64,000 nucleotides of DNA from Bradyrhizobium sp. Ghvi (GCF_900115265.1 NZ_FOVU01000009.1:141488-205487), one strand, 5' to 3'. Positions 51,843 to 61,561 are shown, counted from the first letter of the stretch. The notes: generated from the letters alone by a model not told the origin. A program made the numbers and translations.

Positions 51843-52663
51843 GCCGCGCTCTCCTGCGCCGGCGGCGCATCATCGGGATCGACGAGCACCTCGTCCTCCT
51901 CGCCGAGATAGGCCCGCTTGACATGGGGGTCGGCGAGCACGGTGGTCGGATCGCCCTCGGCGATCTTGCGGCCGAAATCCAGCACCATGACGCGATGAGA
52001 GATGTCCATCACCACCCCCATGTCGTGCTCGATCATCACCACCGTCATGCCGAACTCCTCGTTGAGGTCGACGATGTAACGGGCCATGTCCTCTTTCTCC
52101 TCGAAATTCATGCCGGCCATCGGCTCGTCGAGGAGGATGAGGCGCGGCTCAAGCGCCATGGCGCGGGCGAGCTCGACGCGCTTGCGCAGGCCGTAGGAGA
52201 GGGTGCCGGCGGTGGCTTTCCGCACCGACTGGAGATCGAGAAAGTCGATGATCTCTTCCACCTTGCGGCGATGCTCGAGTTCCTCCTTGCGCGCCCCGGT
52301 GAGCCAGTACAGCGAGCCCGTGAGGAAATTGTTCTTCAGGAGGTGATGGCGGCCGACCATGATGTTGTCGAGCACGCTCATATGGTGAAACAGGGCCAGA
52401 TTCTGGAAAGTGCGGCCGATGCCGAGCGAGGCGCGCGCATTCGGCGTCAGCCCCGTGATGTCGCGGCCCTGGTACAACAGTTGGCCTTCGGTCGGCTTAT
52501 AGCGGCCGGAAATACAGTTCACGATCGAGGTCTTGCCGGCGCCGTTGGGGCCGATGATCGAGAACAGCTCGCCCTCGTTGATGGCGAAGCTGACATCGGT
52601 CAACGCGCGAACGCCGCCGAATCGCAGGGACACGCCGCGCACTTCGAGACTGGTAGCCACCAA
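51839..52663 (-). CDS. livG: Branched-chain amino-acid-type ABC transporter ATP-binding protein LivG
   Basis: The 274-residue ATPase has Walker A GPNGAGKTS, a LivG-type signature LSYGLRKRVELARAMALEP, Walker B LILLDEPMAGMN and the H-loop region VVMIEHDMGVVMDISHR. The LivG feature GIGRTFQNLALFHHMSVLDN is present. It heads the six-gene minus-strand operon (livG, ligase, livH, livM, livK, livF). The 334-base gap upstream shows no gene. Confidence 0.92.
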   Translation of the reverse strand: MVATSLEVRGVSLRFGGVRALTDVSFAINEGELFSIIGPNGAGKTSIVNCISGRYKPTEGQLLYQGRDITGLTPNARASLGIGRTFQNLALFHHMSVLDNIMVGRHHLLKNNFLTGSLYWLTGARKEELEHRRKVEEIIDFLDLQSVRKATAGTLSYGLRKRVELARAMALEPRLILLDEPMAGMNFEEKEDMARYIVDLNEEFGMTVVMIEHDMGVVMDISHRVMVLDFGRKIAEGDPTTVLADPHVKRAYLGEEDEVLVDPDDAPPAQESAA

Positions 52664-52941
52664 ACAAATCCCTCCCGGTGATGGCGCATTCAGCGGCGCT
52701 CTTCATCCGTTCCTCTCGGCCGATCCTAATACGGTCGTGCCGGTGAGGCCATGCAGCACATGATCCTGACCGGAGGCCCACCGCTTTCGTCCCGTTTGGG
52801 ATCAAAAGCCGCATCGCCCGAGGTGGTCCTCAATAGGGGAAAGCGCTATTCTGAAATGTCTCCGGCCTGACAATTCTGCGACAAAGTTTTTTGGGCGGCT
52901 GCGGCCTCCACCTTTCGTAGGATGGTGGGTCGGAACGGTTG

Positions 52942-52956
52942 TGTTGCAATGCAACA
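52942..52956. promoter_or_regulatory. 15-base perfect palindrome upstream of the Crp/Fnr-type gene
   Basis: TGTTGCAATGCAACA has seven-base arms around a single base and lies 42 bases before the ATG at 52998, in the 334-base divergent gap between livG and the regulator. It has the size of a helix-turn-helix dimer site and could serve either gene. The rest of 52664-52997 shows no coding signal. Confidence 0.4.
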
Positions 52957-52997
52957 GAAGAATGGAGTGACCAAACGGTGCGGCTGGCCTCTCGACC

Positions 52998-53672
52998 ATG
53001 ATTTCAGAGGATCAACTGAAGCGTGTCGCCGCCTGGGCACGCGAGCTCACGCCAGCGGAGATCGAGGTCGCCCGCGCCGGGATCACGGAACGGTCTTACG
53101 ACACCGGCGAGACCGTATTCATGCGGGGCGATAAGTTCGATTACTGGGCCGGCATGGTGAGCGGATTGGCTCGCATGGGCGGGGTCTCGCGCGACGGCAA
53201 AGAGACGAGCCTTGCCGGGCTCACCGCGGGCGCCTGGTTCGGCGAGGGCAGCGTGCTCAAGAACGAACTGCGTCGCTATGATGTGGTCGCGCTACGCGAC
53301 AGCCGGGTGGCGTTGATGGAGCGCGCGGCCTTCATGTGGCTGTTCGAGAACAGCGTCGGCTTCAATCGCTTCCTGGTGCGCCAGCTCAACGAGCGGCTCG
53401 GCCAGTTCATCGGCATGCTGGAAGTCAATCGCACGCTCGATGCGACCGCCCGGCTTGCCCGAAGCATTGCCTCGCTGTTCAATCCGATCCTTTATCCGGA
53501 ATCGACCGCGCATCTGGAGATCACCCAGGAGGAGATCGGGGCGCTGTCGGGCATGTCGCGCCAGAACGCCAATCGCGCGCTGAACCGGCTCGAGAAGGAG
53601 GGGTTGCTGCGATTGGAGTATGGCGGCGTCACGATCCTCAATGTGGAGCGGCTGCGCGGGTATGGAGATTAG
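52998..53672 (+). CDS. Crp/Fnr family transcriptional regulator
   Basis: The 224-residue protein has a cyclic-nucleotide-binding-like barrel (about 15-125, with GETVFMRGDKFDYW and GAWFGEGSVL) and a C-terminal winged helix with EEIGALSGMSRQNANRALNR. It contains no cysteines, so it cannot hold an FNR iron-sulfur cluster. The recognition helix SRQNANR lacks the ExxSR motif of FNR and FixK, so it is unlikely to bind the TTGAT-type boxes in this window. The effector is unknown. It diverges from the livG operon and converges with the MFS gene (four-base overlap). Confidence 0.88.
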   Translation: MISEDQLKRVAAWARELTPAEIEVARAGITERSYDTGETVFMRGDKFDYWAGMVSGLARMGGVSRDGKETSLAGLTAGAWFGEGSVLKNELRRYDVVALRDSRVALMERAAFMWLFENSVGFNRFLVRQLNERLGQFIGMLEVNRTLDATARLARSIASLFNPILYPESTAHLEITQEEIGALSGMSRQNANRALNRLEKEGLLRLEYGGVTILNVERLRGYGD

Positions 53673-54925
53673 CGCGCGTTGGCGGGTGCATGTACCGGCC
53701 AGAGGTCGGCGCGCCAGCGGATCGCGATGGCTAGCATCGCGATGAAACCCGCGGCGGCATAGAGCGAGCCCGTCGCAGAATAGCCGATGATGTCGATCAG
53801 GCTGCCGGCCACGAGCAATCCGATCGGCAGGCCGTAGATCACCATCATGCGCACCCCCATCACGCGGCCGCGCAGATGCGCGCTGGCCGTCCGCATCAGG
53901 ATCACGGCGGCTGAGATCATCGACATGCTCTGGGCCATACCGGCGAGCACGAGGCAGGCCATTGCGACCGGCATGGTCCTGATCTCGACGAACACCAGCA
54001 GCAGCGTGTACCAGGCCAGGGTGGCGCCGATCAGGAGTCGGGCAATGCGCAGGCCGCTGACAAGAGTGAGCGTGACGGAGCCGATCAGCGAGCCCAAGGC
54101 GAAGCTTGCCGAGAGATAACCGAGGCCGGTCTGGTCGGTATGAAAGATGTCGCGGGCGACGTAAGGCAGCAATCCATTCGTCAGCGGGAACGCCGTGAGA
54201 TTGGTTAGGAATGCGACGCAAAGCGCGGCCAGCATGGCCGGCCCGTTCCAGGAATACACGAGGCCTTCCTTGAGGTCGCGCAGCAGCCGCGAGCCCGAAT
54301 GGCTCTCCACCGCGCGATGCTCGGCTGACTTCGCCGGTCGGGTCAGGCACAGCATCAGAACCGCGGCCACGAAATAAAGGCAGGCGATTACTGCATAGAC
54401 TTTGCCGATGCCGAAGGTCGCGAACAGCCCGGCGCCCGTCAGCGCCCCGGCGATGCGTGCACTGTCCTGGGTCGTGCGTGACAGGCTGATCGCCCCGACC
54501 AGCAGCTCGGCCGGCATGATGTCGGCAAGCAGCGCGCTGCGCAGGCCGAGATCCGAGGAGCGGATCAGGCCCATGACCGTCACGATGACCATCACCTTGA
54601 GCGGCGCCAGATGACCGGTCAGCGCGAGCACCATGATGGTCGAGGCGAGCGCCGTATAGGTGAGGCGCAGCATGACCAGGAGGTCGCGGTGACCGATGCG
54701 ATCCCCGACCATCCCGAGCACCGGAGCAATCAGCGTTCCCAGATATTGCAGCGACGCGAGGACGGTCAGCAACAGCACCGAGCCTGTTTCGACCAGGATG
54801 TACCAGCCGAGCACCAGCGTCTCGATCTCGAATGCCCAGGAGGTGAGCAGATCGGACGGCCACTGGAAACGATAGTTGCGGATGCGGAATGGTGCGAGCG
54901 CCGAACGCCGTGCGGTTGTGCTCAA
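53669..54925 (-). CDS. Major facilitator superfamily transporter (MFS_3/EntS-like)
   Basis: The polytopic protein has about 12 helices. FRIRNYRFQWPSDLLTSWAF at the N-terminus and MVGDRIGHRDLLVMLRL (motif A-like loop between helices 2 and 3) fit the MFS_3 group with EntS-type exporters. The start is uncertain: TTG 54925 lies just before the conserved block but lacks a good ribosome site, and the frame is open to 55102. The transported substrate is unknown. Confidence 0.8.
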   Translation of the reverse strand: MSTTARRSALAPFRIRNYRFQWPSDLLTSWAFEIETLVLGWYILVETGSVLLLTVLASLQYLGTLIAPVLGMVGDRIGHRDLLVMLRLTYTALASTIMVLALTGHLAPLKVMVIVTVMGLIRSSDLGLRSALLADIMPAELLVGAISLSRTTQDSARIAGALTGAGLFATFGIGKVYAVIACLYFVAAVLMLCLTRPAKSAEHRAVESHSGSRLLRDLKEGLVYSWNGPAMLAALCVAFLTNLTAFPLTNGLLPYVARDIFHTDQTGLGYLSASFALGSLIGSVTLTLVSGLRIARLLIGATLAWYTLLLVFVEIRTMPVAMACLVLAGMAQSMSMISAAVILMRTASAHLRGRVMGVRMMVIYGLPIGLLVAGSLIDIIGYSATGSLYAAAGFIAMLAIAIRWRADLWPVHAPANAR

Positions 54926-55216
54926 AACGCGATGACGGGTTTCATGGCGATTCCCTGCCCTTGTTCTTCCTTGTTCTTCAGTTCGGCAGCGTAGCGGTGA
55001 TGGCGCTCGTGTCAATCGACGCTGTCGCATGCCGACATGCGGCGGCTTGCGTGCGGGTGGCGCGCCGCGGCCGTCTACGATTCTCTGGTGCACCCGCAGC
55101 ATTGCTGCGACGCTCAGCCCGTCGGGGAGGGTACTCCGGATGCCGCTTGCTCTTCCGGCGCGTCAAGCCCATTCTGATCCGGTCTTGCTCGATCAAGGGT
55201 CTGAAAGGTCTTGGGC

Positions 55217-58200
55217 ATGACGTGCGCAGGTTGCGGTTCTGAGGTTCAGAGCGGCTTTGCCTTCTGCCCGAAATGCGGCACGAAGCAGCCGGAGGCGTGC
55301 CCCGGCTGTGGGTTTCCATGCGCACCGGATTTCGCGTATTGCCCGAAATGCGGCACCTGTGTCCGTGGGGTCCCTCCACCCGGAGCACAGGCGCGCCCGA
55401 CACTGCCGATCAGGGCGTCTTCACCGCCGCTGGCGCCGACAGCAGACACTCAACAGGCATTTCGATCACAGCAGGACAAGATCGACAGCGAACCAAACCG
55501 GCGCACCATCACTGTGCTGTTTGCCGATCTCAGCGGCTTCACGAGTATGAGCGAGCGCCTCGACCCGGAGGTCATGCAGAGGCTTCAGAACGAACTGTTC
55601 GCTGAACTGACGGCGTCGGTGCAAGGCTTTGGCGGCTTCGTGGACAAGTTCATCGGCGATGCGCTTCTGGCGCTGTTCGGTGCGCCGGCTGCGCATGAGG
55701 ACGATCCGGAGCGGGCGGTCCGCGCTGCCATCGACATGATCGAGCGAACGGCGCAGCTCAGCGAACGGGTGAAGGCGTTTGCCGGCTCACCCCTGCTGCT
55801 CCATATCGGTATCAACACCGGGCATGTGGTTGCGGGTGGATTGGGTGTGGGCGTTGCCAAATCCTACTCCGTGACAGGCGATACCGTGAACACCGCTCAG
55901 CGACTGCAGTCGATGGCGCCGCCGGATCAGGTGCTGGTTGGGCCGTTGACCTATCGCCTGACCCGGCACGCATTCGCGTATGAATCGCTTGGCGAGGTCT
56001 CGCTCAAAGGCAAGATGGGCAGCGTCCTGATCCATCGCCTGAAGGGTCTGCTCGACGTGCCGCGCGCGGCACGAGGCCTCGACACGCTAGGTCTCAGTGC
56101 GCCCCTGATCGGCCGCGACGACGAGCTTGCGCGCGTGATCGGAAGCCTCGATCTCGCATGCGGCGGGGCAGCGCAACTGGTGCGGCTGGTCGGCGAAGCG
56201 GGCATCGGCAAATCGCGTCTGGTGAACGAATTCGTCGCTCGTATCCGCGACGAAGAGCGTTTCGAGGGAGTGGCGATCCGGCAGGCCGTCTGCTCGCCGC
56301 TCGGCGAACAATCCTACGGCACGCTCGCCGCAGTGCTGCGCAGCGCCTATGGCATCGCGCAGAAGGCCAGCGCCGCAGAAACCAAGGCCAGGCTGACTGA
56401 AGCGCTGTCAGAGCTTGGCCTTGCGGCCGAGGAGGCGGAACGCTTGATGCCGCTCTATGTCCATGTTCTCGGTCTCGGCGCTGCGGACGCCGTACTGCAG
56501 CACATCGAACCCGAACAGCTCCAACGGCAGATATTCTTTGCGATCCGGACTGTCTTCGAACGGCGCCTGGCCCTGTCGCCGCTTCTGATCATTGTCGAGG
56601 ATCTGCACTGGGCCGATGCCGTGTCTCTCGAAGCACTGCGGTTCCTGATGGACCGGCTGGAGCGCAGACGGTTGATGCTGTTGTTTACGCATCGGCCGAT
56701 GCTGGAACTGGATCAGTTCGGTTCGAGCCGGATCAGTCACACCACCATTCGATTGCCGCCGCTCGGTGACACCGATGGACAAAAGCTGCTCGCGGCTTTT
56801 TTCAGTCACGGCTGGCGGGAGCAGCCCGGAAATCTGTTCAGTCGCATCCTGGAGCGCGCGAGCGGCAATCCGCTTTTCCTCGAAGAGATCATCCGCGGAC
56901 TCATTGAAGCTGGCGCCCTGGAGCGTGACGGCCCGCAGTGGCGGATCAAGTCGGATGAAGCCGCCGTCGATATCCCGGCGAGCATTCAAGCTCTGCTGCT
57001 GGCGCGCTTGGACCGGCTGCCGCATGAGGTGCGTCGGCTGGCGCAGGAGGCGGCGGTGATCGGCCCGCGCTTCGATGTTGCTCTACTCGGTGCTGTCGCA
57101 ACCGGGCAGGCGAAGGTCGAACTGGGCGTGGAGCTGCTGTGCGACGCCGAGATTGTTGAGGAAGTCGCGGGCGCCAATTCGATTTCGCTGCGATGCTATC
57201 GTTTCGTCCAGACCATGCTTCAGGATGTGATCTATCAAAACTTGCTGTTGCAGCGTCGGATCGAGCTTCATGGGCGCATTGGTGCCGCGCTGGAGCAGCT
57301 CTACGGCAACGATCCCGAGCGCCTCGAAGACCTCATCCTGCTCGGACATCACTTCAGCCTCAGCGGGCGCAAGCCGATAGGTGCTCGTTATCTGCGTGCC
57401 GCCGGCGATCGCGCGCGCGCAACCTATGCCAATGACGATGCCATCCGTCTCTACCAACAGGCCCTCGCAGTACTGCTAACCGGTGACGAATGTGACCCCG
57501 AGCGGCTGGTTCTGTATGAGCGGATCGCGGATCTCTGTGGCGCGGCCGGGCGTCGCAACACGGCCGAAGAGCACTACCATAGCGCGCTCGAGGGGTACCG
57601 CGTCGCAGGGGATCGTATCGGTGAAGCGCGCATTCTTCGCAAGCTCGGCCGGTTGTTGTGGGACGCCGGCAAGCGGATCAAGGCCGAGGCGCATTACGCC
57701 GACGCAGCTGAACGGCTTGGCGGGGCCGAAGCGCCCATCGAGTGGGCGCACCTCTTGCAGGAGCGGGGGCGGCTCGCCTTTCGTATGGGCGACCACATGG
57801 CCGCTGCGAGATGGGCAGACGAGGCGCTTGTCTACGCCCGATCTGCGCCGGCGGCCGCAGACGAGCAGGCCGGACGCGACGCGGCGCGCGCCATTGCCGA
57901 GGCTCTCAACACCAAGGGGGTTGCGCTGGCGCGGCTTGGACGACATCCGGAGGCGGTGCGCGAGGTGGAGCAAAGTGTCGCGGCAGCCGAGACTGCCGAC
58001 CTCCTCAACGTGGTGTGTCGCGGTTACACCAACCTTGGCGTGCTCTATACGATTGTCGATCCGGCGAAAGCCGTCGAGGCCTGCCGGCGTGGACTCGATG
58101 TCGCGCGGCGAATTGGGGATCTCGGCTTCCAGGCGCGCCTTCTCGCCAATTTTGCCGTTGCCTGTTGCACCTTCACGGACAGATGCACCGAGGAGGGCGT

Positions 58201-58525
58201 GCCGGCTGCCGAAAAGGCGATCGAGATCGACCGCGCGCTCGATCAGCGCGAGCATCTCCCGGTTCCTTTGATCGTCCTCGGGCAGATCCATCAGTGCCAC
58301 TTCCGTCCCGATATGGCCGCTCAGTGCTACAACGAGGCCATCGAGGTAGTGAGCGAGACCGGGGAGCCGCAGCAGCTGTTTCCGTGCTATGATGGTCTTG
58401 CGACGTTGAACCTTGATCGAGGCGACATGCCCGAGGCCGAGCGGTATTTTGCGCTGGCCCATGATGTTTGCGCCCGGCACGGGCTCGATCCTGCAGGGCT
58501 GATCGTACTGCCGTTTCTTGACTAG
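55217..58525 (+). CDS. Zinc-ribbon, class III nucleotidyl cyclase, ATPase and TPR fusion protein
   Basis: The 1102-residue multi-domain protein has, in order: a double zinc ribbon with paired CxxC motifs (residues 3-45); a class III adenylate/guanylate cyclase domain (about 96-280) with metal-binding D104 in LFADLSGFTS and D148 in KFIGDALLALFGAP; an AAA/STAND ATPase starting GEAGIGKS (326-333); and TPR-like helices from about residue 730 to the end. Such proteins are common in rhizobia and are thought to be signalling or regulatory, with largely unknown inputs. TTG 55211 precedes ATG 55217. It stands alone, followed 21 bases later by a thioredoxin-fold gene. Confidence 0.88.
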   Translation: MTCAGCGSEVQSGFAFCPKCGTKQPEACPGCGFPCAPDFAYCPKCGTCVRGVPPPGAQARPTLPIRASSPPLAPTADTQQAFRSQQDKIDSEPNRRTITVLFADLSGFTSMSERLDPEVMQRLQNELFAELTASVQGFGGFVDKFIGDALLALFGAPAAHEDDPERAVRAAIDMIERTAQLSERVKAFAGSPLLLHIGINTGHVVAGGLGVGVAKSYSVTGDTVNTAQRLQSMAPPDQVLVGPLTYRLTRHAFAYESLGEVSLKGKMGSVLIHRLKGLLDVPRAARGLDTLGLSAPLIGRDDELARVIGSLDLACGGAAQLVRLVGEAGIGKSRLVNEFVARIRDEERFEGVAIRQAVCSPLGEQSYGTLAAVLRSAYGIAQKASAAETKARLTEALSELGLAAEEAERLMPLYVHVLGLGAADAVLQHIEPEQLQRQIFFAIRTVFERRLALSPLLIIVEDLHWADAVSLEALRFLMDRLERRRLMLLFTHRPMLELDQFGSSRISHTTIRLPPLGDTDGQKLLAAFFSHGWREQPGNLFSRILERASGNPLFLEEIIRGLIEAGALERDGPQWRIKSDEAAVDIPASIQALLLARLDRLPHEVRRLAQEAAVIGPRFDVALLGAVATGQAKVELGVELLCDAEIVEEVAGANSISLRCYRFVQTMLQDVIYQNLLLQRRIELHGRIGAALEQLYGNDPERLEDLILLGHHFSLSGRKPIGARYLRAAGDRARATYANDDAIRLYQQALAVLLTGDECDPERLVLYERIADLCGAAGRRNTAEEHYHSALEGYRVAGDRIGEARILRKLGRLLWDAGKRIKAEAHYADAAERLGGAEAPIEWAHLLQERGRLAFRMGDHMAAARWADEALVYARSAPAAADEQAGRDAARAIAEALNTKGVALARLGRHPEAVREVEQSVAAAETADLLNVVCRGYTNLGVLYTIVDPAKAVEACRRGLDVARRIGDLGFQARLLANFAVACCTFTDRCTEEGVPAAEKAIEIDRALDQREHLPVPLIVLGQIHQCHFRPDMAAQCYNEAIEVVSETGEPQQLFPCYDGLATLNLDRGDMPEAERYFALAHDVCARHGLDPAGLIVLPFLD

Positions 58526-58546
58526 CCAATGTGAGGGAGTTCAACC

Positions 58547-59227
58547 ATGTCAGAACGCAATGTGGATGGAACACTTCAGCCGGGCGATCGCGCACCAAAC
58601 ATCGTCCTGGACGCCATCACACGCGAAGGAAAGATCGCACTCGAGGATTATCGCGGGCATAGTCCGATTTTGGTGGGCTTGTTTCGTGGCCTGCACTGCC
58701 CGTTCTGTCGGCGCCATATTGCGGCGCAGGCGCAGCTTGACGGCGCGCTGCGCGGGAAGGGCATCGAAAGTCTCACGGTCGTCAACACGCCGATTGACCG
58801 GGCGCGGCTCTATTTCCGCTATCATCCACTGCCTAATCTGCTCGCGGCGTCTGATCCCGATCGGGTCTCGCACCGCGCCTTCGGCCTGCCCAATATCGAG
58901 TTCACAGAGAACGAGACTGAGTGGCCACGCAGGGTCGGCATGGACGTGGTCATGAGCATGCAAGTGAATATGCCCGGCGAACTACCCGGCCCGATGAATC
59001 GGCCGGCAGCCGCGGAATATCTTAACAATAAAGACGGTTACGAGATGACCGAAGCTGATCAACGCATGGCGGCGAGCGGCACGGGTCAGCTCTTCGGCCA
59101 GTTCCTGCTCGATCGGGAAGGGGTCGTGCGCTGGAGCTTTACCGAGGTTCCGGATGGCGGTCAGCGCATGTTCGCAGCGCCGAGCCCGCAGGAACTGATG
59201 TCCGCCGCCTCGCAGGTGGCGGGCTAG
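58547..59227 (+). CDS. Redoxin (AhpC/TSA-like thioredoxin-fold) protein
   Basis: The 226-residue protein has GDRAPNIVLDAITREGK at the N-terminus and the active-site LFRGLHCPFCRRHIA near residue 44, with a CPFC redox pair in the peroxiredoxin/TSA position. It probably reduces peroxides or handles a thiol substrate in the cytoplasm; no signal peptide is visible. It begins 21 bases after the cyclase-fusion gene and may be co-transcribed. GAGGGAG precedes the ATG by 9 bases. The 119 bases downstream show no gene. Confidence 0.8.
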   Translation: MSERNVDGTLQPGDRAPNIVLDAITREGKIALEDYRGHSPILVGLFRGLHCPFCRRHIAAQAQLDGALRGKGIESLTVVNTPIDRARLYFRYHPLPNLLAASDPDRVSHRAFGLPNIEFTENETEWPRRVGMDVVMSMQVNMPGELPGPMNRPAAAEYLNNKDGYEMTEADQRMAASGTGQLFGQFLLDREGVVRWSFTEVPDGGQRMFAAPSPQELMSAASQVAG

Positions 59228-59346
59228 GCGTCGTCGCGATTGGCGCTGCCCTTGGCCGCAGAAGGCACGGACCTGCGCGTTCGAGGTGCAGTATTTCGAT
59301 CCCTACATCTCCGGTGGGATGTTGCTTCATGCGCGGGTAGGGACAC

Positions 59347-60186
59347 CTACGTCTCTTTGACGGGCAGCTTCTTCGAGAGCGCTGCCGCCATCGCCGAGAT
59401 TAGCGGGCGCATGAAATAGTGGTCTTCCACCGGTGAGACGTCGGTGCGCAAGCCATGCGCGGCGAGCTCGCCGGAAACTGCCGGTCCGACAGATGCGATC
59501 AGGGTCCGCTCGAATCCCGCGCGCAGCTTCGCCTCGCTGCCGTGCGCCTTGGCCGCCTCGAACAACCGGCGAACCTGGCCGAGATTGGTCAGCGCGACGG
59601 AATCGATTCTTCCTTCCGCCATGTCGTTGATGGCGGCGACGATGTTGGTATCCGCAGCCTTCGAGTCGTAGGCGTAAGGCAGCACCGTATCGACCTCTGC
59701 ACCTTGCGCGGCGAGTGCGCCGGTCAGCGCGCTGTGGTCCTTGTCCGGATAGAGCTGAATTCCGAGACGATGTCCCTTCAAATCGAGCTTACCCAGCATC
59801 TCGATCACGCCCTCGGTGGTCGGTTTCTCCGTGGAGTGCTGCGCCTCGAGCGAGATTTCGCGCAGCGCCTTGCCCGGCTTCGGCCCGCGGGCGAACTTTC
59901 GCGATTTGGCCAGGGCCGCAACCAAGGCTTGATCGAGCCCGCGTGCGCGCGCGAGCTTCATGATCCGCCGCAGGCCTTCGCCGGTCATCAGCACGAGGTC
60001 GTCGAACGGCTTGTCAATGGCGCGGCGGATCCAGGCTTCGACCGGAGCCGGGTCCGGAGCATCCTGGATGGTGAACATCGGGCATTGCACGACTTCGGCG
60101 CCTTGCTCGGCCAGGAGCTTCGAAAACTGCGCCTCCTCGCGGGTCTCCAGGATCAGGATGCGGGTGCCGTTCAAGCGATCGGCCAT
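59347..60186 (-). CDS. Uroporphyrinogen-III synthase family (HemD-like) protein
   Basis: The 279-residue protein has the two-lobed HemD arrangement: ILILETREEAQFSKLLAEQG at the N-terminus, VLMTGEGLRRI mid-way, LPYAYDSKAADTNIVAAI and a C-terminal TLIASVGPAVSGELAAHGLR. It would cyclise hydroxymethylbilane. Sequence conservation in this family is low, and a second, canonical hemD may exist elsewhere. ATG 60186 matches the family start. It diverges from purU across 143 bases. Confidence 0.75.
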   Translation of the reverse strand: MADRLNGTRILILETREEAQFSKLLAEQGAEVVQCPMFTIQDAPDPAPVEAWIRRAIDKPFDDLVLMTGEGLRRIMKLARARGLDQALVAALAKSRKFARGPKPGKALREISLEAQHSTEKPTTEGVIEMLGKLDLKGHRLGIQLYPDKDHSALTGALAAQGAEVDTVLPYAYDSKAADTNIVAAINDMAEGRIDSVALTNLGQVRRLFEAAKAHGSEAKLRAGFERTLIASVGPAVSGELAAHGLRTDVSPVEDHYFMRPLISAMAAALSKKLPVKET

Positions 60187-60329
60187 GGGCGTACTCCCAG
60201 TCAAAATCGCAATCGTCCGTTCATCCTGACTCCGTCGCCGGGATTGGCGCAAGGGTCGCGTCGGTGCTAGACGAGGTCGCAAATCGCCCCTCGTCCCGCG
60301 CACCGCTGCACAAACCTTCGTCAAGAGTC

Positions 60330-61193
60330 ATGCCCGATCATCAATACGTTCTGACCCTGTCCTGTCCTGATCGTCCCGGCATCGTTTCGGCGGTGTCGAC
60401 CTTCCTGGCGAACTCCGGACAGAACATTCTCGACGCCCAGCAGTTCGACGATGTCGAGACCAAGAAATTCTTCATGCGCGTGGTGTTCACTGCGGCCGAT
60501 CTCGCTGTGGAACTGTCTGCGCTCCAGACCGGCTTCGCCGCGATCGCCGATCGCTTCGGCATGGACTGGCAGATGCGCGACCGCGCTGCGCATCGCAAGG
60601 TGATGCTGCTGGTGTCGAAGTCCGACCACTGCTTGGTCGACATCCTCTACCGGTGGCGGACCGGCGAATTGCCGATGACGCTGGCCGCGATCGTCTCCAA
60701 CCATCCGCGCGAGGTCTATGCCGGGCTCGATTTCGGCGGGATCCCGTTCCACTATCTGCCTGTCACCAAGGAGACCAAGAAGGAGCAGGAGGCGCAGATC
60801 CTCGAACTCGTCGCCAAGACCGGCACCGATCTCGTTGTGCTCGCCCGCTACATGCAGATCCTGTCGGATGACCTGTCGGCAAAACTGTCGGGGCGCTGCA
60901 TCAACATCCATCACTCGTTCCTGCCGGGTTTCAAGGGCGCAAAGCCTTATCACCAGGCCCATGAGCGCGGCGTGAAGCTGATCGGCGCCACCGCCCATTA
61001 CGTCACGCGCGATCTCGACGAAGGCCCGATCATCGACCAGGACGTCGAACGCATCAGCCATCGCGATACGCCGGAGGACCTCGTCCGCAAGGGCCGCGAT
61101 ATCGAGCGACGCGTGTTGGCGCGTGCGATCCGCTATCACCTCGACGACCGCGTCATCCTCAACGGCCGCAAGACTGTGGTGTTTGTGGATTAG
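60330..61193 (+). CDS. purU: Formyltetrahydrofolate deformylase
   Basis: The 287-residue protein has an N-terminal ACT domain (LSCPDRPGIVSAVSTFLANS, about 9-28) and a formyltransferase-fold catalytic domain with INIHHSFLPGFKGAKPYHQA and LDEGPIIDQDVER. These contain the Asn, His and Asp of PurU. It hydrolyses N10-formyltetrahydrofolate to formate and tetrahydrofolate. ATG 60330 begins at the ACT domain. A strong inverted repeat overlaps its stop codon. Confidence 0.93.
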   Translation: MPDHQYVLTLSCPDRPGIVSAVSTFLANSGQNILDAQQFDDVETKKFFMRVVFTAADLAVELSALQTGFAAIADRFGMDWQMRDRAAHRKVMLLVSKSDHCLVDILYRWRTGELPMTLAAIVSNHPREVYAGLDFGGIPFHYLPVTKETKKEQEAQILELVAKTGTDLVVLARYMQILSDDLSAKLSGRCINIHHSFLPGFKGAKPYHQAHERGVKLIGATAHYVTRDLDEGPIIDQDVERISHRDTPEDLVRKGRDIERRVLARAIRYHLDDRVILNGRKTVVFVD

Positions 61194-61254
61194 CGAATAG
61201 TGAGTGGCGAGTAGCGAATAGAAGAGGGGGCCTCATTCGCCACTCCCTATTCGC
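61193..61254. terminator. Inverted repeat after purU, candidate two-way terminator
   Basis: Arms 61193-61210 (GCGAATAGTGAGTGGCGA) and 61237-61254 match as reverse complements in 17 of 18 positions, with a 26-base loop. The left arm begins at the last base of the purU stop, and the element ends 14 bases before the convergent lipoprotein gene. No U-run is present, so it may work as an RNA-stabilising stem or be a repeat element. GCGAATAG also occurs twice in direct orientation within it. Confidence 0.5.
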
Positions 61255-61267
61255 CAATTCGCCCGCT

Positions 61268-61561
61268 TCAATGCACCGCGTTGCCCGACGCGGAGCCCGT
61301 GGCGCCCTTCTGCGCCTGCTCTTCTTTCTCCCGATCGGCCGCCGGCATCAGCCGCTTGCGCTCGCGCTCTTTCATGTAGGCGTCGTATTGCGGCGTGCCC
61401 GGCCGGGGCGGCGCGTCCGCCGGCAGGCCGCCGGCCCATTGCGGAACGTAGTCGCCCATGCCAGCCGCAAGCTTCTCGTTGACGGTGCCACAGCCAGCAA
61501 GGCTGCAAGCCAGCAAGGCAACGACGGCAGCGATCATAGGCGAACGGAATCGCATGAGCAT
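61268..61561 (-). CDS. Small lipoprotein
   Basis: The 97-residue protein has a signal peptide and the lipobox LAGC (about residues 21-24), followed by a short polar chain rich in Pro, Lys and Glu (PQYDAYMKERERKRLMPAAD). It should be exported, lipidated at the Cys and anchored in the envelope. No functional family was recognised. ATG 61555, two codons in, is an alternative start. It converges with purU. Confidence 0.75.
   Translation of the reverse strand: MLMRFRSPMIAAVVALLACSLAGCGTVNEKLAAGMGDYVPQWAGGLPADAPPRPGTPQYDAYMKERERKRLMPAADREKEEQAQKGATGSASGNAVH

Noticed and set aside
53292..54863. Minus-strand frame of 523 codons across the MFS and Crp genes
   Set aside because: It is out of frame with both recognisable genes and has no motifs.
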